DNA of 42,707 nucleotides from a virus. Under the pieces are notes generated by a model, which searched no databases, was not told the origin of the DNA, and saw only the letters and a program-made list of their open reading frames with translations. Where the stretch lies: the IMG/VR virus record IMGVR_UViG_3300036832_000904, positions 1-42,707 of that record, one strand, 5' to 3'. The translations under genes were made by a program, and so were the position numbers. Below, in pieces: positions 1 through 7,277 of this stretch. Numbering within the stretch: the first letter of the stretch is position 1; each line of letters begins with the position of its first letter.

Positions 1-141
1 TTTTGGAGTATAAATTTAAGAATATGTCGTTGTCAATGGCTTTGTCGTTTTCGTTGCTTTGTCGTTTCCTACGGGATCTTAGTTCCTACAGGCTTCGGCG
101 TTCTTGTGGCATTTGGTATATTATACAGGTTCTATATGGTA

Positions 142-172
142 GCTATATGCCTGCATATGTATGGCATATAGC
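142..172. repeat. Inverted repeat GCTATATGCC/GGCATATAGC
   Basis: Two perfect 10-bp arms (142-151 and 163-172) flank an 11-nt AT-rich spacer that contains CATATG. The arm core GCATATAG recurs in other dyads at 5306-5330 and 27058-27078. This suggests a shared protein-binding site rather than a terminator, since no T-tract follows. Confidence 0.6.
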
Positions 173-322
173 TTCCGTATAGATTAGATCCTGACAGGAG
201 CGAAGAGGACCGCGAAGAGGCCAGGCCAGGTCGCGATCGCCCAGCTCGGGAGCCTGTGGATCGCGGACTGTTACTAATACTCTCTCTAATTTAATTTGTA
301 TTACTTCTTAAGTACCTAGTCG

Positions 323-423
323 GTCACACAGACACCACCCTGGTGTCACACAGACACCACCCCCCAAGCGATCCTCCCTAAAATCAAATAGATAGCTAAG
401 GTGGTGTCTCATAGACACCACCC
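323..423. repeat. Iteron-like repeats with hairpins
   Basis: The 18-bp word GTCACACAGACACCACCC is present at 323-340 and again at 345-362, a 22-bp period. A variant, GTCTCATAGACACCACCC, lies at 406-423. The second and third copies form hairpins: GGTGTC/GACACC (342-358), and perfect 9-bp arms GGTGGTGTC/GACACCACC around a 5-nt loop (400-422). The sequence after copies 2 and 3 is also related over about 40 bp, so a longer unit of ~61 bp has been duplicated and has diverged. A 22-bp spacing, about two helical turns, is typical of initiator-binding iterons. Confidence 0.65.
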
Positions 424-487
424 CCCAGCGTTTCCTCTTTGAAATCAAGTAGTTAAAGCCTTATTTAGGCATACGGCGCCAAAAGGC

Positions 488-557
488 TGTGGATCCCGAC
501 CAGCACTTTCCCACAGAAAATGGCACTTTTCCACACTAATCCACAGGTTTTTGCACA
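488..557. promoter_or_regulatory. DnaA-box cluster
   Basis: Compared with the consensus TTWTNCACA, exact matches are TTTTCCACA (527-535) and TTTTGCACA (549-557). One-mismatch or weaker relatives are TAATCCACA (537-545), TTTCCCACA (507-515) and, on the minus strand, GGATCCACA (488-496). Another minus-strand relative is at 255-263. Five sites in 70 bp next to iterons support a DnaA-assisted replication origin. Confidence 0.6.
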
Positions 558-696
558 AATGTAAATAAAATGATTTGTCGCATAAACGCTGAAAGTGTGG
601 TAGGACGTTTCCGTCCCAAAAGTTTTCGCCAAACATACGTGAACCTCGCAAGATACTAGGCAAACGGACCATTTCACCCTTACCGTAGACGTTATT

Positions 697-1050
697 GTGT
701 CGTCTGTCCAAAAAGCCGCAGTTCGCGATTTAGAAACTCATTCATTTGTAATGATTTACAGGGCGTTCTATCGCTTGAACCCATCGCAAATTGCGTTTAT
801 GACCTACGCTTCACTGAAGTATTTTGCAAGTCCTAGCGGCAAAATCGAATTCACCAGCGTCCCGACGATGGCTGAGTGGGTGGGCATATCGGTGAGTTCA
901 TTCCAGAGGGGAGTTCGAGAGCTAGTGAAAAAGGGCGCTGTCAAGATCCACCGCCGCAGACGTAAAACACCAGCCGGGCAAAAATTATCTCTGCCAAACT
1001 TGTATGAGCTTGTGAAACTTAGCCCGAATGATCCAGATGAAGATTTTTAG
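697..1050 (+). CDS. Putative replication initiator (winged-helix protein)
   Basis: A 117-aa basic protein. Residues about 45-95 look like a winged helix-turn-helix: helix, TMAEWVGISVSSFQRGVREL, then a basic wing HRRRRKT. This resembles the HTH_36/DnaD-like domain at the N-terminus of many small plasmid and phage initiators. It is encoded directly downstream of the iterons and DnaA boxes, which fits a protein that binds them, but the rest of a typical Rep protein is absent. The GTG start at 697 has no clear Shine-Dalgarno sequence; ATG 751 is an alternative. Its base composition is more AT-rich than the structural genes. It could equally be a transcriptional regulator of the early region. Confidence 0.5.
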   Translation: MSSVQKAAVRDLETHSFVMIYRAFYRLNPSQIAFMTYASLKYFASPSGKIEFTSVPTMAEWVGISVSSFQRGVRELVKKGAVKIHRRRRKTPAGQKLSLPNLYELVKLSPNDPDEDF

Positions 1051-1078
1051 GGGAATCTCAAGCGTTATCGTGGCCCTC

Positions 1079-1117
1079 TTGACAGAGCTTAAAAACTAAG
1101 ATGCTATAGAAACGTCA
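1079..1117 (+). promoter_or_regulatory. Promoter with near-leaderless start
   Basis: TTGACA lies at 1079-1084 and an extended -10 element, TGCTATAGA, at 1102-1110. The 20-bp spacing is long, but the TG-extended -10 can compensate. Transcription would begin at about 1117, which is the A of the ATG of the next gene. The transcript would therefore be leaderless or nearly so, and no Shine-Dalgarno sequence is present. Confidence 0.45.
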
Positions 1118-1329
1118 TGGCCAGAATCCGAAAATCTATGCCGAAAAACAGGAACGCCAGCCCTACCCCCAGGACTGCGCTGCGTTTTTTCAACGAAGAG
1201 GACTTTAACCTTGTGCGAAATGCCGCCGTTTTATCCCGCCTCTCGATCAACCGCTGGATGATGCGTGTTTGTCTGGCTGCAGCTCACCGCGAAGTGAAAA
1301 ACGCCGAAGCTGGGAAACTAAGTTTTTAA
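1117..1329 (+). CDS. Small RHH-like DNA-binding protein
   Basis: A 70-aa, strongly basic protein. The first ~20 residues are a basic, Pro/Asn-rich tail. Residues about 22-60 (ALRFFNEEDF followed by LSRLSINRWMMRVCLAAA) resemble a ribbon-helix-helix fold of the Arc/CopG/DUF1778 kind: a short strand, then two helices with a serine-initiated second helix. Such proteins autoregulate their own promoters, and the promoter lies immediately upstream. It starts at ATG 1117 without a Shine-Dalgarno sequence, consistent with a leaderless message. The exact family is not recognised. Confidence 0.5.
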   Translation: MARIRKSMPKNRNASPTPRTALRFFNEEDFNLVRNAAVLSRLSINRWMMRVCLAAAHREVKNAEAGKLSF

Positions 1330-1345
1330 TCTGGAGCCGTGAAAT

Positions 1346-1822
1346 TTGAGCACGCTAAGTCTACTTCACGGCAACGCCGGCAATGGTTGGCGCGGCGTCT
1401 GCAATCGTAAAAAATCGACCGCCCTTGTGACTCGAAATGGAAAATCGAAAATCAGGCGCATGAAAAATGGGTGCTGGGTTTGGCGTGGATCCCGCGACAA
1501 AGCAGGCTATGGGACTAATGCCGATTCCGCAGATAATCCTGAACACCTTGCTCATCGGGCGGTGTGGTTTCTTTTACGCGGCCAGATCCCTGAAGGCATG
1601 ACCGTTGACCATCTTTGCCGGAATCGAGGCTGCGTAAATCCTGAGCACATGGAACTCGTGACTCTGAAAGAAAACGTGAGACGCGCACCACGAACAAAAC
1701 TCACACTTGAGCAAGTTAAAGAAATTAAATCTTCTCCAGAATCTCTAGGCTCTTTAGCTAGGAGATTTGAAGTCTCAAAGCAGGCCGTCTATCGCGTAAG
1801 GAAGGGGCTTTCATGGCTCTGA
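1346..1822 (+). CDS. HNH endonuclease with C-terminal HTH
   Basis: 158 aa. The HNH core is clear: H70, then VDHLCRNRGCVNPEHMELVT (residues 87-106). It contains the D88-H89 pair, metal-site cysteines C91 and C96, and N98/H101, preceded by the GCWVWRG strand typical of phage HNH homing nucleases. Residues 118-158 form a DNA-binding HTH (LTLEQVKEI, LARRFEVSKQAVYRV) of the kind that gives site specificity. The start is taken as TTG 1346 with GGAG at 1333; an internal ATG at 1459 would keep the whole nuclease core. It overlaps the resolvase gene by 10 nt. The gene is more AT-rich than later genes, consistent with mobility. It may act as a free-standing homing nuclease or aid packaging. Confidence 0.85.
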   Translation: MSTLSLLHGNAGNGWRGVCNRKKSTALVTRNGKSKIRRMKNGCWVWRGSRDKAGYGTNADSADNPEHLAHRAVWFLLRGQIPEGMTVDHLCRNRGCVNPEHMELVTLKENVRRAPRTKLTLEQVKEIKSSPESLGSLARRFEVSKQAVYRVRKGLSWL

Positions 1823-2505
1823 AATTCATAATCCCCATGTTGCCTCCGTCAACCAATCATTATGTGCTACATCCTGCGGCCGGCGTTCACCTGAAAAGCC
1901 CGATCGCCAAAGCCTGGGACGCCGACTTCCTGGCCATGCTGCCGGCCGAGGCCCGCGGCGCCTTCGTCATCGGCTCGCGCTTCGCTGTGACCCTGCGCTT
2001 TACGCCAGGCCCCGGCGACAAGGGCGACGTGGACAACTTCAACAAAATGCCGTTGGACTGCTGCGCGAAAGCCGGCATGTTCCGCCATCCAAACGGCCGC
2101 GAGCTGTCGGACGCCTGGGTGAAGCGGCTCACCGTCGAGCTGTTCGACTCGAAGGAAGAGCGGCGCCGCGGCCCGAAAACTGAGATCACCATCGAGGCGA
2201 TCGGCTTGAGCAGCGGCTTCAACCCTTTCCTCACCCATTTTGAGAAGGCAATTTTGCCTGGGCTGGCGAATGTTCACGTTACCGTGTTGATCCTGACTGA
2301 CAATATCGATTCCAAGCTCTGTCTCGAACTCGGCGCCTCCGTGCTTCTGGACAAGCCCATCCTGGTCCTCACCCGTCACCTAAGCCTGGTTAACTCCCAA
2401 CTGAGTAAAATCGCGACCAAGGTGGTCGAAATGCCGGAAGGCGACTGGAAGGGTCCCGAAGCCATAGCCCTGATTCACGCGGCACTCAATGAGATGCTTC
2501 CATGA
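1813..2505 (+). CDS. RusA-type Holliday junction resolvase fused to a second domain
   Basis: 230 aa in two parts. Residues 1-130 match RusA resolvases: PPSTNHY near the N-terminus, then DVDNFNKMPLD (D72, D74, N75, K78, D82) and D100, the acidic/lysine pattern used for Mg2+-dependent cleavage of four-way junctions. RusA proteins are normally about 120-140 aa. Residues 138-230 add an alpha/beta domain with LELGASVLLDKPILVLT. That pattern resembles the strand-loop-helix of small nucleotide-binding phage proteins of the nucleoside-deoxyribosyltransferase-like kind; this comparison is from memory and weak. The change to lower GC at about position 2220 coincides with the domain boundary, so this may be a gene fusion. 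It probably resolves replication or recombination intermediates. Confidence 0.8.
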   Translation: MALKFIIPMLPPSTNHYVLHPAAGVHLKSPIAKAWDADFLAMLPAEARGAFVIGSRFAVTLRFTPGPGDKGDVDNFNKMPLDCCAKAGMFRHPNGRELSDAWVKRLTVELFDSKEERRRGPKTEITIEAIGLSSGFNPFLTHFEKAILPGLANVHVTVLILTDNIDSKLCLELGASVLLDKPILVLTRHLSLVNSQLSKIATKVVEMPEGDWKGPEAIALIHAALNEMLP

Positions 2506-2543
2506 AGCCTCCGAGGCGCTACAGCAGGCCTACAGGCAAAAAG

Positions 2544-2591
2544 GGATGCCCTGGCCCGTCCCGCGGCGCGCCGGCCGCGCGTAGGGCATCC
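2544..2591. other. Long GC-rich hairpin
   Basis: Perfect 9-bp arms GGATGCCCT (2544-2552) and AGGGCATCC (2583-2591) enclose an inner stem CGCGGC/GCCGCG. No T-tract follows, so it is not by itself a terminator. It lies just before a true terminator and may protect the 3' end of the early transcript or be part of a small RNA. Confidence 0.45.
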
Positions 2592-2618
2592 TGGCGCGAT
2601 CTAGGGGGATTCAAGGCG

Positions 2619-2650
2619 TGGGCCGGTAGTCACGACCGGCCCATTTTGCC
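2619..2650 (+). terminator. Rho-independent terminator of the early operon
   Basis: Perfect 9-bp stem TGGGCCGGT (2619-2627) / ACCGGCCCA (2635-2643) with a 7-nt loop and TTTT directly after. It ends the transcript that carries the initiator, HNH and resolvase genes. It also separates that transcript from the convergent tailspike gene. Confidence 0.75.
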
Positions 2651-2729
2651 TCGACAGGGGGAAGCTGGGCCGGGGGACCCCTGCCTCAATGCGGCTTAGG
2701 GACCGCAAACCCCTGCGGAATTACTATAT

Positions 2730-4082
2730 TCAAATTTCCTCAAATAGCGTCAGTTGGCCAAGCGTCTGGGTATTGCTCGCATTGCCGTTGATGAAGTTGG
2801 TTTTATTCGATCGGAAGGTGGACGCGCTGATGATGGTCCACTGCGGCGCCTTCCCCGGCTGGCCGCAGAGTTCAATCCCCGTTCCGACCTGGCGGAAATA
2901 TCCGCCGATGCGGTTTCCGAAAGCATCGTTCGAATTATCGCTAATGACCAGAACGCCGCGGCCGGAATCGTAGGCCGTAGGCTTGCCGGTGACAGGCGGC
3001 GGCCCCCCGGCGTTCTCGCAGTCCAGATGTTGCACATCATGCTGATGGCCGTTGGCAATCACCACGAAGTAGGCATAGCTGTTCATGGCCACATCGAACT
3101 GGAACGTGTCTGAAAAAGGCCCGAAATAGGCGGCCATCGAATCGGGAATGCCCTCGCCGTTCAGATAGCCGCTTTTCACCTTGATGCGGCTGGTGCCGGT
3201 GTACTTGGGGCTGGTGGAGCCGGCCGAGGCGAACAGAGCACACCCGCAGCGGCCATTGAGCGACCAGTTCTTGCCGTATTGCGTGAAGTCCGTTCCCGGC
3301 TCGCACCACACCCCTACGCCCCCCCAATTGATGGCGTAGCTCTTACCGTTGGCACTCGGCCCCTGGTAGGCGATCGCCAGGGTGAGCATAGCCGGCCCCT
3401 GCACACTCAGAACCTCGTATGGGTAGCCGTCGATCACCAGCCAGGCGCAGGACTCCATCGCCGCCGTCCAGGCGGTTCCCGTGCCCTGCACCGTCTTTGA
3501 GCCCAGAGACACACTCACCGTGCCCTGCACGTAGCGTTGCGGCCGCAGATTGAGCAGCCCGATGTTCAACTCGCTGTTAGCCGTGGCGGTGAGCCGGATC
3601 GCCGCGCCCAGCAAATTGTGGCCGGAAGATGAATCCTGAAACTGGATGTTGTCAATGCGCGGCCCGTTCATGTTGGAATTGGTTTGCGATCCGTTCCACC
3701 ACAGCAGGCTTTTAAGCGGCTGGTCGGTAAAGAAGATCACCGGCGCATCGCCCATGTTCTGCAGCGACCCATCGCCAACCAGCTTGATGCACTTGGCGTT
3801 AGTCTCCACCGTGCTGGAAAAGTAGTATCGCCCTGGCGGGAAGTGCAACTCATTGGCGTAGGCAACGGAAGAATTCAGGTAGCTCCCCAGGCCCGCGGAG
3901 CAATCCTGCTTGCCGGAATTATCCAGGCCCAGGTCCTTGACCGCATCGAGGCCGCGCTGGGTCGCCGCCGAAGATCCGCCGCCTTGATCTGGGATCGTAA
4001 CCGTCCCCGTCACCTGAATCATGATCGGGTCGATGTTTAGAGGCAGCACCTGGCTCTGTTTTTCATGCCCCTTTTTCGTCAT
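2730..4082 (-). CDS. Beta-helix tailspike / pectate-lyase-fold protein on opposite strand
   Basis: 450 aa. Residues about 40-110 carry the start of a pectate-lyase-superfamily beta-helix as in phage tailspikes: LHFPPGRYYFSSTV (79-92) followed by KLVGDGS. Residues about 185-252 are an inserted tail-fibre module (GTVSVSLGSKTVQGTGTAWT... YPYEVLSVQ... Y) of the type that recurs in phage fibres. The C-terminal half continues with the short alternating strands of a beta-helix. Its role would be binding or cleaving host surface polysaccharide. It is the only minus-strand gene in the left 36 kb. No Shine-Dalgarno sequence precedes ATG 4082; ATG 4022 is an alternative. It lacks the signal peptide found on the other spike. 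Confidence 0.75.
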   Translation of the reverse strand: MTKKGHEKQSQVLPLNIDPIMIQVTGTVTIPDQGGGSSAATQRGLDAVKDLGLDNSGKQDCSAGLGSYLNSSVAYANELHFPPGRYYFSSTVETNAKCIKLVGDGSLQNMGDAPVIFFTDQPLKSLLWWNGSQTNSNMNGPRIDNIQFQDSSSGHNLLGAAIRLTATANSELNIGLLNLRPQRYVQGTVSVSLGSKTVQGTGTAWTAAMESCAWLVIDGYPYEVLSVQGPAMLTLAIAYQGPSANGKSYAINWGGVGVWCEPGTDFTQYGKNWSLNGRCGCALFASAGSTSPKYTGTSRIKVKSGYLNGEGIPDSMAAYFGPFSDTFQFDVAMNSYAYFVVIANGHQHDVQHLDCENAGGPPPVTGKPTAYDSGRGVLVISDNSNDAFGNRIGGYFRQVGTGIELCGQPGKAPQWTIISASTFRSNKTNFINGNASNTQTLGQLTLFEEI

Positions 4083-4096
4083 GCCGCAAGTCTACC

Positions 4097-4131
4097 GGCG
4101 CGATCTGGCGCACTTTGGCGCGATTTGGCGC
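4097..4131. repeat. Direct repeat GGCGCGAT(C/T)TGGCGC
   Basis: Two 15-bp copies at 4097-4111 and 4117-4131 differ at one base and are 20 bp apart. They lie in the divergent gap just upstream of the minus-strand tailspike. Two helical turns between copies suggests an operator for that gene, or one scar of its insertion. Confidence 0.5.
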
Positions 4132-4240
4132 TAAAGGGGTACTAGTTTTATTAGTCCCCTGCGAACCTTCCCCACCAACCTGCCCGGCCAGGCTTACACT
4201 CTCCCTCGAAACCCTTTAGTTTCGACAGGAGAATTTCAAA

Positions 4241-4834
4241 ATGAGCGGTTTGTGGCAGCGTCCTAACGGTCCTCAGACAATCGCGGCACAGCCGGCCGCC
4301 CAGGCCCCGCTGAATGTGCAGTTTGCCCTGGCACCGATGGCCCCCGCCGTCCTGGTGCTTTCCGCGGTGACGGAAGCGGTTTTCGCCCACCCCCAGAATC
4401 CCGCGATCCCCTACAGCCTGCCGCTCTCCCCGAACGAGGGGAATGAGCAGACCCCGTTTGATCTAATCGTGTCGGGTTACATCACCACCGGGCAATCAAC
4501 GAACGTGACCCTGAAGGTTTATTCAGGAACGTCCTTCACCGTGGGCAGCGATGTTGTGCTAGCCACCAGCGGCGCCATCGCGGTGAATTCCACATCGGCC
4601 CCGTTCGAGATCCATTTGCACATGATCTACGACTCGGTAAGCGGGAAACTAACCGGCTGGTTCGATGGGACGGTAAATAATAACCTGATCACAAAGGCCG
4701 CCCTGTCCACGGTTGTAACTGGCATCAAGGACAGCAACAATCCGGTGGTGAACTTCCTCATCAGCGGCACATCGAGCGCCGCGACTGCTCCCCTCCCAAC
4801 GACCATCACCGTAAGAAATTTCAGCGCAGGCTGA
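4241..4834 (+). CDS. Beta-rich virion protein (decoration or fibre candidate)
   Basis: 197 aa. After a low-complexity N-terminus rich in Pro/Ala/Gln, residues about 70-195 alternate polar and hydrophobic residues in strands (GYITTGQSTNVTLKVYSG, FEIHLHMIYDSVSGKLTGWF). This is typical of a jelly-roll or beta-sandwich. The general design resembles the protein at 14765-15406, so the two may be distant paralogues; that is inference. It has a good ribosome-binding site (GACAGGAG) and an AACTAAA-type word (CTTTAGTTTC) just upstream. It is the first gene of the rightward structural block. Function is not recognised. Confidence 0.55.
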   Translation: MSGLWQRPNGPQTIAAQPAAQAPLNVQFALAPMAPAVLVLSAVTEAVFAHPQNPAIPYSLPLSPNEGNEQTPFDLIVSGYITTGQSTNVTLKVYSGTSFTVGSDVVLATSGAIAVNSTSAPFEIHLHMIYDSVSGKLTGWFDGTVNNNLITKAALSTVVTGIKDSNNPVVNFLISGTSSAATAPLPTTITVRNFSAG

Positions 4835-4933
4835 AATGCCCCCCATAGATCCAGGCGGGAAACCCTTGCAGCAGCAGGCCGTGGCCTGGGGAACTCTCAC
4901 CCATCCACCAGGCCGCGGCGAAGGGGGAGGAAA

Positions 4934-5260
4934 ATGGCCAAGGAAACACCGAAGCCGAAGCGCGAAGAGGAAGGCAAAAAGCCGGCCGGCAAAAAGCGCC
5001 TGCATCTTCACGAGATCCGCAGCACTCAGGCGCGTGACGGGTCCATCGTCCATCACCACACCTATCAAAATTCTGCCGACGATCACATGACCATGCCCGA
5101 GCGCGGACCGATGGCCACCAGCTCGTCACCGGAGGACGCCGGCCAGCATGTTGCCGAGCAGTTCGGCATGAACCAAATGGGAGGCGGCGGCGGCGCGCCG
5201 GAAGATCCAGCAGCTGCAGCCGGGCCGCCTGAAGGGGGCGGCGAACCGCAAGCAGAGTGA
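4934..5260 (+). CDS. Hypothetical pre-terminase protein
   Basis: 108 aa, hydrophilic. The N-terminal ~25 residues are highly basic (Lys/Glu/Pro). The middle has HEIRSTQARDGSIVHHHTYQ, and the C-terminal third is Gly/Pro/Ala/Glu-rich and probably disordered. The RBS AGGGGGAGG precedes the ATG. It ends in a GTGA overlap with the terminase gene, so translation of the two is probably coupled. The position is where a small terminase subunit often sits, but no DNA-binding fold is visible, so I do not call it TerS. Confidence 0.55.
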   Translation: MAKETPKPKREEEGKKPAGKKRLHLHEIRSTQARDGSIVHHHTYQNSADDHMTMPERGPMATSSSPEDAGQHVAEQFGMNQMGGGGGAPEDPAAAAGPPEGGGEPQAE

Positions 5261-6969
5261 TCACCCTTCGTTCCATCGTGGACATAGACCGGCTCACGGA
5301 TGACAACGCATATAGGGACGATATGCGTTTTAGATTTCTGAGCGACGGGTTTTTCGCCGGTTCCGTGATCGGGTTCAACGACTTCAATGAACGAGCCCAC
5401 GGGCCGGTTTTTAGAAAATTTTACTTTCCGAAAAACCCCAATGTCCCCATGCGGGATCAGCACCGCAAGCACAAGCGGATCCACTTAGACCCGCGGCACA
5501 CGTTCAAGACCACAGCCAAGCGCGTGGATCGTGCGCAATGGGTGTGCGCGTTCTCGAAGGAAATAACCGTCCTGGTCGAGAGCGCGACTCAGCCCCTGGC
5601 CCTGGCTTCGGCCACTTCCACGGCTAAGCTCTTCTACCGGCCCCGCGGTACGCCGGCAAAACTAATCCACTTATTTTTCCCCGAGCTGGTAATCGAAAAG
5701 CTGCCCGAGCTGCCCTGGAACACGCCCAACCGGATCGACTTCGGGCCTGGTGATCTCGATTACACGCTGGCGTTCACTTCCCCGCAGTCTAGTCAGTCAG
5801 GCTGGCATCCCATGCTGATCGAGCCCGACGATGTTGAAGATTCAAACAACAGCGGGATTTCCGCTCATCCCGACACGCGGCAGCGCGTGATCGACACATG
5901 CGATCAGAACGAAAACCTGTTGCGGGATGGCGGCTTCATCAACATCTCAGGCACCCGTTACCACCCCTTCGACTGGTACGGCAAGACTCTTGATCGCGCC
6001 GCTGCCAATCCCGATGCCTGGGAGGTCCTCGTCAGATCCTCGCTTACCCTGAGAAGCGGCGCGCGCCTGGTGCCGGGCGACTTTCCGGCCGAGGAAGACA
6101 TAGAACTGCATTTCGCGGAGTTCGCCAATCTCTCTTACGCTGAGCTGCGCGAGAAATTCTATACAAACTATGAATCGTTCATGTGCCAGCAGCAAAACGA
6201 CCCGCAAGGCGGCGCCGTGGTGCGCTTTGAAGAGCGGTTCTATAACGGCGCGCAGATCGTGCCGCCGCGGATCCCGCGCGATGGGGAAACCTTCATCTGC
6301 TGGCGCCCGCGGTATGGCGCCGATCGCCACATGGCGAAGTATAGCGAAGGCGCCGCGGCGCGCGTGGTAGACGGCCGCATTTATATTCTCGACGCCTGGC
6401 AGGGCCAGTTCACTGCCAGCACGGAAGCGGAAAAAATCGCCCTCCAGGTCAAGATCCACGGCGCCGATGGCCTGATGATCATGGACGTTCCCGGCTGCGA
6501 GTACGTATGGACGAACGTGCGCAACGAATTTCTAAGACGAAACATAAGTTGCAAAATGCAGTGGCTGGAATTCGAAGACGACGAAGCCAAGCGCGCCGCC
6601 GCGATCGAACAGATCGAGCCCATGATGAAGAGCGGCCGGATCCTGTTTTCCACCGCGATGGGCAAGGCCGCGGAGTGCAGAAAGCAATTCCTGTTCCTGG
6701 GCCTGGTCGAAGAGAACGGCATCGCCCACTGCGTTTCTAAATTCGCGCAGCTGGTGCCACTCAGCCTGATGCGCGCCAACATGGCCGAAGAGGAAATGAG
6801 CTATATGCGCAAGCGCCGTGATGACGCGATGCTGAGTCAATTCCTCTCCCAGCAGGGATTTGATCGAGCCGACGAAGACGCACGGCAAAAAATGAGCGTG
6901 AGTCTCGATGCCATGTCTAAAATCTCCCACCGCTTCGGGCCGCCGCTGCCAGGAGGCCTGGACGGATGA
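5257..6969 (+). CDS. Terminase large subunit
   Basis: 570 aa, the usual size for TerL, the ATP-driven motor that packages DNA through the portal and cuts it with its C-terminal nuclease. The ATPase domain shows a deviant Walker A, DPRHTFKTTAKR (residues 78-89), where FKT replaces GKT. Walker B is PMLIEPDDVED (185-194) and the coupling motif is ISGTRYHPFDWYG (230-242). From about residue 340 the sequence (FICWRPRYG, GRIYILDAWQG, MIMDVPGCEYVW) fits an RNase-H-like nuclease domain. The GTG start overlaps the upstream stop as GTGA. An inverted repeat with GCATAT arms lies inside codons 17-25. No TerS is evident in the window. Confidence 0.9.
   Translation: MITLRSIVDIDRLTDDNAYRDDMRFRFLSDGFFAGSVIGFNDFNERAHGPVFRKFYFPKNPNVPMRDQHRKHKRIHLDPRHTFKTTAKRVDRAQWVCAFSKEITVLVESATQPLALASATSTAKLFYRPRGTPAKLIHLFFPELVIEKLPELPWNTPNRIDFGPGDLDYTLAFTSPQSSQSGWHPMLIEPDDVEDSNNSGISAHPDTRQRVIDTCDQNENLLRDGGFINISGTRYHPFDWYGKTLDRAAANPDAWEVLVRSSLTLRSGARLVPGDFPAEEDIELHFAEFANLSYAELREKFYTNYESFMCQQQNDPQGGAVVRFEERFYNGAQIVPPRIPRDGETFICWRPRYGADRHMAKYSEGAAARVVDGRIYILDAWQGQFTASTEAEKIALQVKIHGADGLMIMDVPGCEYVWTNVRNEFLRRNISCKMQWLEFEDDEAKRAAAIEQIEPMMKSGRILFSTAMGKAAECRKQFLFLGLVEENGIAHCVSKFAQLVPLSLMRANMAEEEMSYMRKRRDDAMLSQFLSQQGFDRADEDARQKMSVSLDAMSKISHRFGPPLPGGLDG
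5306..5330. repeat. Inverted repeat AACGCATAT/ATATGCGTT
   Basis: Perfect 9-bp arms (5306-5314 and 5322-5330) with a 7-nt spacer, inside the start of the terminase gene. It contains the same GCATATAG word as the dyads at 142-172 and 27058-27078. The local codons (CGC ATA TAG-like word read out of frame, GAT ATG CGT TTT) are AT-rich for this gene. Confidence 0.55.
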
Positions 6970-7277
6970 ATCTAAAACTTAAATCGTGGCTTAAAACCGC
7001 ACTGATGGCAGCAGGCGGGGGCGGAATAGCGGGGGCCGTTGCGGCTGCTTTCGACCCCAAGAAGTACGATATTCGGCACGATATTGGATCCGGCAAACTG
7101 TGGATCTTCTTTTTCCAGGGCTTCGGACTCACCTTCCTGGCCTTGCTGGTGAAATCGCCTTTCGGCCAGCAGATGATAGGCGCGTACAAGGATTCACAGA
7201 GCCAGCTGGAGCAGAGCAGAAAGGAGATCGAACGATTGAAAGCTCAGGCCGACAAGACGGAGGGGACTGATGGCTGA
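6966..7277 (+). CDS. Two-helix membrane protein (holin-like candidate)
   Basis: 103 aa. It starts with an ATGA overlap after the terminase. Hydrophobic segments at about residues 11-28 (Gly/Ala-rich) and 47-65 (LWIFFFQGFGLTFLALLV) are followed by a charged coiled-coil tail (about 75-98, QSQLEQSRKEIERLKAQ). Two transmembrane helices with a charged cytoplasmic tail fit a small class II holin or a membrane anchor. Between TerL and the portal, it could also be an assembly factor. It overlaps the portal gene by 8 nt. No family is recognised. Confidence 0.55.
   Translation: MNLKLKSWLKTALMAAGGGGIAGAVAAAFDPKKYDIRHDIGSGKLWIFFFQGFGLTFLALLVKSPFGQQMIGAYKDSQSQLEQSRKEIERLKAQADKTEGTDG

Larger units (their letters stand above)
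1..696. other. Origin-like non-coding region
   Basis: I find no convincing gene in these ~700 bases. The stretch is AT-rich compared with the rest of the window. It holds a direct repeat GCTTTGTCGTTT (39-50 and 56-67), an inverted repeat on GCTATATGCC (142-172), three iteron copies with two hairpins (323-423), and a cluster of DnaA-box-like sequences (488-557). A wHTH initiator candidate follows immediately. If the window is a closed circle, the AT-rich left end is continuous with the AT-rich right end. Together these parts look like a plasmid-type replication origin. That function is inferred. Confidence 0.6.

Noticed and set aside
445-711. 88-aa minus-strand ORF in the origin region
   Set aside because: It covers the DnaA-box cluster, has no RBS and resembles no protein family; coding seems unlikely.
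1867-2379. 170-aa minus-strand ORF opposite the resolvase
   Set aside because: Shadow of the RusA gene, whose catalytic motif is clear on the plus strand.
2502-2699. 65-aa ORF after the resolvase gene
   Set aside because: ATGA overlap is present, but there is no RBS, the composition is Arg/Gly/Pro-rich from hairpin DNA, and it reads through a strong terminator at 2619-2650.
4241-4834. Small terminase subunit for the genes before terL
   Set aside because: Neither this protein nor the 108-aa one at 4934 shows a helix-turn-helix; position alone is not enough.
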